A stretch of 64,000 bases of DNA, from contig NZ_CP043642.1 in the NCBI RefSeq assembly GCF_014217625.1, positions 1 through 64,000 on the forward strand, read 5' to 3'. Numbering within the stretch: the first letter of the stretch is position 1; each line of letters begins with the position of its first letter. Made by a program: the position numbers and the translations under genes. The notes under the pieces were generated by a model, which was given only the letters and a program-made list of their open reading frames with translations, made no database searches and was not told where the DNA came from. Of this stretch, positions 58,110-64,000 are shown piece after piece. Source of the DNA: Leifsonia shinshuensis. Lineage in GTDB: Bacteria; Actinomycetota; Actinomycetes; Actinomycetales; Microbacteriaceae.

Positions 58110-59744
58110 ATGAGAACACACGTCGCCCCGATGCGCGGCCGCCGTAGCGCGGCCGACGCCGGCGACCGCTCATGGCTCCCCACCCCCGGCGAGGTCGCCG
58201 AAGCCCTCCATGCCCACGAAGCGAGCGACACGTTCCGACCGCCGAGGCAGCGGGGTGAGCCCGCACCGCGCAGTTGGGCGATCCACGTCCCAGCCGAGGA
58301 ATGGGCCAAGATCCCCGCCTGGTGGTCCGGCGCCCACTGGTTCGACTGCGTCATCGACTGGCTGCACTCCCCCGAGCGAGAGAAAGCCCGGCAGCGGTGG
58401 CACGTCGCCGATGCCACCCTGCTGGCGATCGCGCACGTGCTCCGTTACGCCGCCGAACCGGCTACCGGCCGCCACGTCACTCTCTCCTACGCGACGATCC
58501 GCGCCCGCGTCCTGGCCAACACCGAGGCCGCCGAGGGACGCACGATCCGGCTCAAGGCCGACGAGAGCGTGCGCCTGGCCATCCGCACCCTCGAGGCCGG
58601 CGGTTTCGTGCACGTCCACGCCACGGGCCGGAACCTGCTCTCCCGGGAGGAGAAAGCCGAGGCGTTCGAAACGCACGGCGGCCACCAGGAGCAGGCCGCC
58701 AACGTCATGGCGCTCACGCTCCCCGCCCTCAAGGCTGTGGATAACTCCGCGTCTCTAGATCCCGTTTTGGGCCTAACCGCTTCCGTCCCGTCAAAACCTT
58801 CTTCTTCGGTAGATCTAGAACAACAATCCCCAAGGGGAATGGAGCGCGCTACGCGCGCCAGGCCGAATAGGAACAAGGGTTTTTCTGACGATCCGTCAGC
58901 AAACGTCCCCGAGAGGGTACGATCCCTCGACAGACTGCGACTTCTCGCGCACCTGGACCGGCACTACGGCGGCTCTCTCGCCGGTCCCCGACTCGGCAAG
59001 ACCGGGAAGCTCCTCACGCGCCACATCGGCCAGCTCGACCACGCCCTCACCGCCGCAGGCGTCGACCTCGACGCCTGGACCTGGTGGCAGATCGCCGACC
59101 TGGTCGACGCCCGCCACTCCGGCGACAAGAGCACCGCCCAACAGAAGATCACCGCGGCCGCCGACCCACTGCGCTACTTCATCTGGATGGTCAAACAGGT
59201 CATCACCCCCGGCGAGAAGCCCCGCACCATCATCCGCACCAGCCCCGTCAAGCACGCCACTCCCTCCCCCGCCCGAGACGACGGAAGGCTGCCCCTGGCG
59301 CCGACCTCCGCGGAACGCCAGGCGATCGACACCACGATCCGCGAGATCCATCGGCAGCGGGCCGACGAACTCCAGGCGCAGCGCACCCGGCGCGCCACCG
59401 AACGTCGGCGCATCACCGACGTCCTCCTCGGCGAAGGCATGCACCCCGCCGACTTCCCCGCCGTCGTCCGCAAGCTCCACACCGAGGTGCAGCAGGTACA
59501 CGAACTCCTCACCACCCGAGGCTGGCAGCTCGACCACGTCGAGCTCGGCCACGGCGACATCGTCTGGATCAACCCGAAGCAAAAGGCCGACATCCCAGAC
59601 GACGCTGACCTGAACACCGTGACCACGATCCGCTTCGCTCCCCCGGCGACGGCCGATGACCACAACACGTACGTCGTAAACAAGGCCGGATCTGCTCACA
59701 GCGACCGAGCCGTCACCCTCGGCGAGCTGTTCCGCGAGTTGTAG
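58110..59744 (+). CDS. Plasmid replication initiator-like protein
   Basis: 544 aa from ATG 58110 (GGAGAGG upstream). It resembles the Rep proteins of Microbacteriaceae plasmids: a winged-helix region (HVTLSYATIRARVLANTEAA; DESVRLAIRTLEAGGFVHVH) for DNA binding and a helical middle (LARHLDRHYGGS-type segment, then AWTWWQIADLVDARHSGD). A basic C-terminal part follows. A low-complexity linker near 230-270 has different base composition (AT-richer, Ser/Pro-rich). Its stop is the first base of a repeat-rich segment, followed by parA/parB-like genes. No catalytic Tyr motif of rolling-circle Reps was found, so theta-type initiation is the likely mode. Confidence 0.72.
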   Translation: MRTHVAPMRGRRSAADAGDRSWLPTPGEVAEALHAHEASDTFRPPRQRGEPAPRSWAIHVPAEEWAKIPAWWSGAHWFDCVIDWLHSPEREKARQRWHVADATLLAIAHVLRYAAEPATGRHVTLSYATIRARVLANTEAAEGRTIRLKADESVRLAIRTLEAGGFVHVHATGRNLLSREEKAEAFETHGGHQEQAANVMALTLPALKAVDNSASLDPVLGLTASVPSKPSSSVDLEQQSPRGMERATRARPNRNKGFSDDPSANVPERVRSLDRLRLLAHLDRHYGGSLAGPRLGKTGKLLTRHIGQLDHALTAAGVDLDAWTWWQIADLVDARHSGDKSTAQQKITAAADPLRYFIWMVKQVITPGEKPRTIIRTSPVKHATPSPARDDGRLPLAPTSAERQAIDTTIREIHRQRADELQAQRTRRATERRRITDVLLGEGMHPADFPAVVRKLHTEVQQVHELLTTRGWQLDHVELGHGDIVWINPKQKADIPDDADLNTVTTIRFAPPATADDHNTYVVNKAGSAHSDRAVTLGELFREL

Positions 59745-59800
59745 TTACAGACTCTGTAAGTCACGAAGTCACGAAGTCACGAAGTCACGAAGTCTGTAAC
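59744..59800. repeat. Four 8-bp repeats TCACGAAG inside a 10-bp inverted repeat
   Basis: Exact TCACGAAG units at 59761-59792, enclosed by GTTACAGACT (59744-59753) and AGTCTGTAAC (59791-59800), perfect reverse complements. The unit differs from the downstream array, so it may be a separate binding site, for example iterons for the initiator just upstream. Confidence 0.75.
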
Positions 59801-59847
59801 TTGGGCGGCCGTGTGCTATCGTACTCACGGAGTTACAGAGTTCCGAA

Positions 59848-59967
59848 CTACGGAACTACGGAACTACGGAAGTACGGAACTACGGAAGTACGGAAGTACG
59901 GAAGTACGGAAGTACGGAAGTACGGAAGTACGGAAGTACGGAAGTACGGAAGTACGGAAGTACGGAA
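59848..59967. repeat. Centromere-like array, fifteen perfect 8-bp units
   Basis: Fifteen consecutive units of [C/G]TACGGAA: CTACGGAA x3, GTACGGAA, CTACGGAA, then GTACGGAA x10. Degenerate relatives (CTTACAGA, TCACGAA, TTCCGAA) continue to about 60135. It sits directly before parA, the position of a parS/parC centromere; short contiguous 7-8-bp repeats are bound cooperatively by ribbon-helix-helix partition proteins such as omega of pSM19035. The whole array stays open in two frames, which is incidental. Confidence 0.82.
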
Positions 59968-60084
59968 GTACCAGACTTTGGAACTTACAGAGCAAAAACG
60001 GAGCGATGGACCTGAAACTTACAAAGTCACGAACTCCCGAAGTCTGTTAGTCACGAACTCGCAGACTTCCAAAATCACGAACAT

Positions 60085-60118
60085 ACAGAGTTGCGAAACG
60101 CCGCGGGCGCAACTCTGT
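60085..60118. promoter_or_regulatory. 11-bp inverted repeat before parA
   Basis: ACAGAGTTGCG (60085-60095) and CGCAACTCTGT (60108-60118), perfect, 30 nt before the parA start. Likely the par operon operator or a leader hairpin; its ACAGAG motif also occurs at 59833 and 59987. Confidence 0.6.
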
Positions 60119-60148
60119 AACTTCCGAACCTACAGATTGGATAGGACC

Positions 60149-60811
60149 ATGAGAATCGTTGCTGTAGCAGGCCAGAAGGGCGGGATCGGCAAGACGACGT
60201 CGGTGATGAACCTGTCGGCCGTACTAGCCAAAGGCGGGAATCGCGTCCTCGTGGTGGATGCCGACGGTCAGCGATCAACGACGTGGTGGGCTGGCAATGG
60301 GGGAGAGGATCTACCGTTCGACTTCGCCCCGGACGTTGATCCCAAGAACCTCGCTCGCTTGCGAGAGCTGCCCTACGACCTCATCTTTGTCGACACTCCG
60401 GGCAACCTCGAAGCTACATCGACGCTGTCTGCCGTGCTCGATTCCGCGGATTTCGTGATTCTGCCCCTGGTGCTCGACCCTCTCGCAGTGCAGCCGCTCG
60501 TTCGAACCGTTAAGTCTCTTGTGGAGCCTCGACACCTCGACTACCGCGTGCTTCTCAATAACATCGACCGCCGGCGAGGCGACGCACACCTCCAGGATTG
60601 GGAGGGGATCGTCGACAATCTGGGCCTTGCGCGATTCAAGAACCACGTCCGCAAGTCGGCGAGCGTGACCGACGCTCCTCTGACTGGCCGGGTCGTCACC
60701 GACTACACGGATACGCGACAGAACCGGGCCGCGATCTTCGACTACAACTCAGTCGCGCTCGAGCTTCAATCCATCTGGGCAAACGCCCCCGTTCAGGCAG
60801 GAGCAATCTGA
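60149..60811 (+). CDS. parA: ParA-type partition ATPase
   Basis: 220 aa from ATG 60149 (GGATAGGA upstream). Deviant Walker A KGGIGKTTSVMNLSAVLA (about 9-26), VVDADGQRSTTWWA, and Walker B LIFVDTPGNLEA. Small ParA of the type Ib class without an N-terminal HTH, so autoregulation is left to the partner protein. The frame stays open far upstream through the 8-bp array, but that segment is not protein. TGATG coupling to the next gene. Confidence 0.9.
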   Translation: MRIVAVAGQKGGIGKTTSVMNLSAVLAKGGNRVLVVDADGQRSTTWWAGNGGEDLPFDFAPDVDPKNLARLRELPYDLIFVDTPGNLEATSTLSAVLDSADFVILPLVLDPLAVQPLVRTVKSLVEPRHLDYRVLLNNIDRRRGDAHLQDWEGIVDNLGLARFKNHVRKSASVTDAPLTGRVVTDYTDTRQNRAAIFDYNSVALELQSIWANAPVQAGAI

Positions 60812-61299
60812 TGAGCCGCAAGGACCTCTCGACGCTGCTCGACAAGATCAACACTGACGACGTCGAGCCGCTGCAGCAACAAGGCGACTCTTCGCCAGCC
60901 TCTGACCCTGTCGTGGCCCCGCAGGCGCTAGCCGCTCCGGATGCCGAAACGCCGCTGGTGAAGTCAGCGTCGCCTCGAAAGCGGCAGCCTGCCCAGGCCA
61001 AGAAGGCTGCTGAACCCGCCGCGGCCGCGGCGCCGGCCGCTGTCGTCCCGGCGCCGGCCGGGGGAGAGCCCCTGTATCTGCGGTTCGTTCGCAAGGAGAC
61101 CCGTCTTCGCGAGGAGCAGTACGAGACGCTCACGGAGTACGCGCGCAAGCTGAATCGAGCAAAGGCGCCTGGGGCAGGGGAGCGGATCACCGAGAACACC
61201 CTTATCCGGATCGCGATCGACCTCCTGATCCCGCACCTCAACGAGCTCAATGGAAACGACGAGGCACAACTCCGGGACTCTGTAACTAACAGAGTTTAG
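60811..61299 (+). CDS. Centromere-binding ParB-like partner
   Basis: 162 aa, start overlapping the parA stop. An N-terminal flexible part (SRKDLSTLLDKINTDDVEPL; Ala/Pro-rich linker) ends in a compact domain of about 75 residues. That domain (LRFVRKETRLREEQYETLTE, then NTLIRIAIDLLIPHLNEL) fits a ribbon-helix-helix fold. It probably binds the 8-bp array and stimulates ParA. No ParB/Spo0J nuclease-type domain. Confidence 0.72.
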   Translation: MSRKDLSTLLDKINTDDVEPLQQQGDSSPASDPVVAPQALAAPDAETPLVKSASPRKRQPAQAKKAAEPAAAAAPAAVVPAPAGGEPLYLRFVRKETRLREEQYETLTEYARKLNRAKAPGAGERITENTLIRIAIDLLIPHLNELNGNDEAQLRDSVTNRV

Positions 61300-61850
61300 G
61301 GGCGAGGCCAGCTCACGTCGCCGGGAGATACCTCTGGGCGAGCCCTGACGAAACGTGCCGCATGACGAATTGTGCCGCCAATGATCGAAGTGTCCGCAGA
61401 GATTTCGACAGTGAGTGGCTCGATAAGCGTGAGCTTGGTCTCGCGTTTCGGCTGGAAGCGGTCGTACGTGCGAGACGAGATGACGTCGGGCCACGGATGA
61501 TCCGCTGATGCGGGTCGGACTAGGGGAGTGAGCGCGCGGGCGGCCGTAGGCCGCACGGGTGTCGTGCGGCCAATGATTCGTAGCTCGCCGCCCTCATACC
61601 GGCCGAGAATCAGCTCGCCCGGCTGGGTCAACGTACCGGTCACCGCGCCCGCAACGACCTCGAAGGTGTCGCGATGCTTCACCTTGATCCTTATCTGCAC
61701 TTGAACCGATCGTCCAGCCCTGCCATTTGTTCGATCACCCGAAGTTGACGACGGCTCGTGCTTTTGTGGGGCGTAGTCGATCAGCTGACATCTGAGCAAG
61801 TCCGCAAAAGTGACGACACAGGAATCTGCGTCTCGGCCCGATAGGTTCAA
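61296..61850 (-). pseudogene. Remnant of an ATP-dependent DNA ligase (C-terminal OB domain)
   Basis: From about 61695 leftward the frame reads IKVKHRDTFEVVAGAVTGTL, then ELRIIGRTTPVRPTAARALT, HPWPDVISSR and IRHAARFVRARPEVSPGDV. These are characteristic of the OB-fold end of actinobacterial ATP-dependent ligases. The adenylation domain with KxDG is absent, and the first 50 codons of the open frame look non-homologous. A degraded host-derived or older plasmid gene. It converges with the ParB-like gene, overlapping it by 4 bp. Confidence 0.7.
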
Positions 61851-61961
61851 ACAAGGGCGCTATTGGGGATAGCGGTTGAGAATTCCTGGGGGTGCTTCGA
61901 GGCGGCAATAGCCGCGATTGGATGATGGCGTCCGCGGGCGCCTGAAATTAGGGGTATTCAA

Positions 61962-62378
61962 ATGATCAAAGGGAAAGTTGCTTCACTCATTGCTGCGGCG
62001 GCATTGGTTGCCGGGTCCGTCGCGGTTGCGGCGCCGGCCATGGCAGACAATTCGAACAGCGGGAACGGCTGTACGGCGACCGTAAAGACGCCGTCAAAGT
62101 CGGGGAACTACATCCATGTCGCCGGGAGCGCCTCGTGCAGCGCAAGCAGCTACCGATCGATGAACGTCCAGCTGTGGCACTACTACGATCTGCTTCCGGC
62201 CGCGCTGGTGACGACCGCCTACGACTCGGGAACGAAGACGAGCTACAACGTCAGCAAGAACGTCTGCGACAACGGTGGCACGACGACCTACTACACCAAC
62301 GGCGCGCTGGAGAACTCTGGTGGTGGCATTCTCGTGAACGTCGGCGGTTCGGGCACGATCACCCTTAGCCATTGCTGA
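61962..62378 (+). CDS. Small secreted cysteine-containing protein beside an ABC exporter
   Basis: 138 aa. A signal peptide (MIKGKVASLIAAAALVAGSV, then AVAAPAMA before DNSNS) and a mature Ser/Thr/Gly/Tyr-rich beta protein with four Cys (GCTATV, ASCSASS, NVCDNGG, LSHC), so two disulfides are possible. With an ABC ATPase and permease right behind it in the same operon, the setting resembles lactococcin-972-type bacteriocin clusters, but the sequence does not clearly match that family. Confidence 0.65.
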   Translation: MIKGKVASLIAAAALVAGSVAVAAPAMADNSNSGNGCTATVKTPSKSGNYIHVAGSASCSASSYRSMNVQLWHYYDLLPAALVTTAYDSGTKTSYNVSKNVCDNGGTTTYYTNGALENSGGGILVNVGGSGTITLSHC

Positions 62379-62389
62379 CTCAAGAACGC

Positions 62390-63136
62390 ATGACTGTATC
62401 CGCTTCCTCCCTCATTCTCAAGCGGGGGAGGAAGCGGGTGCTGTCTGACATCGCCTTTGAGTTCCGGCCAGGACTGAACATCGTTCTAGGACGTAACGGC
62501 GCTGGAAAGACGACACTATTGGAAGCCCTCGCGCTCCTGAAGGAGCCCGTGCTCGAGAGAGTAGCTTTCGGCCAAGATTCCTCCCGTGCCATGGATCGCA
62601 AGTCTCTTCTGGCGCGCATCGGATTCATCGCCCAGTCGGCCGACGCCTTCCCGTCGTTTACCGCAACCGAATCTGTCGAGTACGCGGCGTGGTTAAAGGG
62701 AGTCCCGAGCCGGGAGCTGACAGTGCGAGCAGCAGAAGCGCTTGATCGCGTGGGGATGACCGAGCATGCACGGACGAAATACCGAAAGCTTTCTGGGGGC
62801 ATGAAACAGCGCGTCAACATCGCCGCGTCTTTGGTTCACGATCCAGCGCTGTGGATTCTTGATGAGCCGACTGTGGGACTCGATCCTGAGCAGCGCACTT
62901 ACTTCCGAGGGGTGATTGCCGAGCAGGTGGCGACGTCCACCGTCATTCTGAGCACGCATCTGATCGATGATGTGGAGGACATGATGGCAAACGTGCTGGT
63001 GATCGGTGGTGGAGGCGTGATCTTTTCAGGGTCGGCCGCCCAGCTCGTCGCATGGGACGACGGCTCAAGCCCCGGCACAACGGCGTTGGAGCGCGGCTAC
63101 GCCAGGTTGTCGAAGACGAAGCTTGATGCTGCGTGA
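62390..63136 (+). CDS. ABC transporter ATP-binding protein
   Basis: 248 aa from ATG 62390; a TTG at 62372 overlapping the preceding stop would add six residues and would couple the genes. Walker A VLGRNGAGKTTLLEAL (about 30-45), Q-loop IGFIAQSADAFPS, signature YRKLSGGMKQRVNIAASL, Walker B LWILDEPTVGLDP and H-loop ILSTHLIDDVED are intact. Partner of the permease encoded next. Confidence 0.88.
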   Translation: MTVSASSLILKRGRKRVLSDIAFEFRPGLNIVLGRNGAGKTTLLEALALLKEPVLERVAFGQDSSRAMDRKSLLARIGFIAQSADAFPSFTATESVEYAAWLKGVPSRELTVRAAEALDRVGMTEHARTKYRKLSGGMKQRVNIAASLVHDPALWILDEPTVGLDPEQRTYFRGVIAEQVATSTVILSTHLIDDVEDMMANVLVIGGGGVIFSGSAAQLVAWDDGSSPGTTALERGYARLSKTKLDAA

Positions 63137-64000
63137 AACACGTACTGCTTGAGGCCACGCATTCGCCTGGACGGTTCTTCTGCGGCGCGTATGCGGTGCT
63201 GGTGCTGCTGGCTGTTCTGGGGTTGCACAAACCCGGATTGTGGGAATGGGCAACCACCACTCAATCGTTGACGGCGTCGATCGCTATCTTAGGTCCGGCC
63301 GCTGTGGGCGCCGTCGCCCTTGAAGCGGGGCTACGCATGCGGCACAGTCATCGACTCGAGCTGAGGCAATCCGTCATCGGGGTGCTCCGGCCCGTGCTTA
63401 GCCACTACCTCGCGAGCCTCATTTGGCCCTTGCTCGGATTCGCTGCGGGCATCGTCGTTACTGGTGCGATCATGGTGCTCCAGAACGGGTACGGGACTCC
63501 GGTGTGGCTGTGGCTCCTCGCGACTGCGGCCGGGCTCATATTCGCCAGCACCTGTGGCTTCGCAGTGGGGATCTTCGCCACGTTTCGCTGGTTCGTCCCT
63601 CCGATCGCAGCCTTAGTCGCGTACTTCCTATTCATCCCGTTTAGCCAGTTCCTTCCAAACGAGGCTAGGTGGGTTTCTCACCTATATTTCATTACGGGTG
63701 ACGCAACAGAGCTGTTCTCAGGCTATCGGTGGTCGACACTGGCCGGAGAAGCGATCTGGTACGTAGCGATTAGCGCGGTGGTCTTCCTCGTGTGCGTAGC
63801 TCGAATCGGGACTCGAGTCAGTCGGCTGTTCGTCGTTGCGCTTCCCGCCACTGCGGCAGTCGCTGTGGTTGGGATCTTGCTTGTTGCCAGCGGCAAAGGT
63901 GTGATCACCGAAGGCTACGTGCGGCCGGTTTACGCCTGCGCCGACGGGCGCCCGCAGGTATGCGTCGCGGAGCCATACAAGGCAGCCATTCCAGCTCTCG
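63133..64000 (+). CDS. ABC-2-like permease, cut by the window end
   Basis: GTG 63133 overlaps the ATPase stop (GTGA) and the frame is open to the last base (289 codons, no stop). Six or more membrane helices are visible (VLVLLAVLGLH-type first helix; YLASLIWPLLGFAAGIVVTG; WLWLLATAAGLIFAS; ATAAVAVVGILLVASG). Together with the ATPase it should form an exporter for, or immunity pump against, the secreted protein at 61962. Classification is by context and topology. Confidence 0.7.
   Translation, partial: MKHVLLEATHSPGRFFCGAYAVLVLLAVLGLHKPGLWEWATTTQSLTASIAILGPAAVGAVALEAGLRMRHSHRLELRQSVIGVLRPVLSHYLASLIWPLLGFAAGIVVTGAIMVLQNGYGTPVWLWLLATAAGLIFASTCGFAVGIFATFRWFVPPIAALVAYFLFIPFSQFLPNEARWVSHLYFITGDATELFSGYRWSTLAGEAIWYVAISAVVFLVCVARIGTRVSRLFVVALPATAAVAVVGILLVASGKGVITEGYVRPVYACADGRPQVCVAEPYKAAIPAL

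Noticed and set aside
59801..60148. N-terminal extension of ParA through the 8-bp array (YGSTEVRK-type repeats)
   Set aside because: An 8-bp repeat without stops is open in several frames and gives a repeating peptide automatically; ParA homology begins at ATG 60149.
59744..60148. CRISPR array
   Set aside because: The 8-bp units are contiguous with no spacers, and no cas genes are near.
61700..61850. N-terminal part of the open frame over the ligase remnant
   Set aside because: The first 50 codons do not resemble a ligase, so the frame is not an intact gene.
1..64000. tRNA, rRNA, phage structural genes or tRNA-linked attachment sites
   Set aside because: None could be found by eye on either strand.

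Overview
The window is high-GC actinobacterial DNA with the content of a large conjugative plasmid. Gene style points to Microbacteriaceae or close relatives: GTG/TTG starts, ATGA and TGATG couplings, an SCO6880-type conjugation protein, an LAxTG-anchored surface protein and a MobF relaxase-helicase. This host guess is an inference. A replication initiator, a ParA/ParB-like pair and a centromere-like repeat array lie together near the right end. No rRNA, tRNA or CRISPR array was seen.

Layout, left to right. (1) 1-12.3 kb holds accessory and establishment genes. There is a DarB-like methylase-helicase with a one-base frameshift that enters from the left edge. A small HTH repressor sits beside a 44-bp promoter/operator that is repeated 2.2 kb downstream. 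Two short operons of plasmid hypotheticals follow; the second ends with a C5-cytosine methyltransferase and a Mom-like DNA-modification protein. A 32-aa peptide ending CDSCQ comes next. (2) 12.3-17.1 kb holds a coiled-coil/HTH gene, a candidate oriT gap and the MobF relaxase-helicase. (3) 17.3-23.55 kb is an insertion bounded by two inverted IS5/IS427-type copies, one of them truncated. Between them is a magnesium operon read leftward: an M-box riboswitch, an NRAMP-related Mg transporter, an MgtE-like regulatory protein without a membrane domain, MgtC and a small membrane protein. (4) 23.55-34.84 kb is a leftward type IV secretion operon: VirB8-like, cell-wall hydrolase, small membrane protein, VirB6-like, SCO6880/PrgI-like, VirB4, 4-TM protein, VirD4 coupling protein and three unknown genes. 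(5) 35-39 kb is a rightward accessory operon with a 43-aa paralogue of the CDxCQ peptide, a 26-aa basic peptide coupled to ssb, a stand-alone piece resembling the GyrA C-gate, an HTH protein with palindromic operators, and a secreted protein with a natural (G4S)n linker. (6) 39.9-52.3 kb is a leftward type IV pilus-like operon: LAxTG surface protein, two secretion ATPases, a PilC/GspF platform protein, a prepilin peptidase, a major pilin and three large prepilin-like proteins, one carrying an RCC1 beta-propeller. (7) 52.4-57.5 kb holds two unknown genes and a cassette of XRE regulator, ImmA/IrrE protease, membrane protein and frameshifted alpha/beta hydrolase. (8) 57.5-61.3 kb is the replication and partition module, with fifteen perfect 8-bp tandem repeats upstream of parA. 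(9) 61.3-64 kb has a DNA-ligase remnant, a small secreted protein and an ABC exporter cut by the window edge.

How it fits together: a ~28-nt element occurs three times, each in the same orientation relative to a downstream operon. It stands before the T4SS operon, the accessory operon with the CDxCQ peptide, and the pilus operon. This suggests that secretion, surface pili and the accessory genes are switched on together as one conjugation programme. The methyltransferase, the Mom-like protein and the DarB-like protein would suit protection of incoming plasmid DNA from host restriction.
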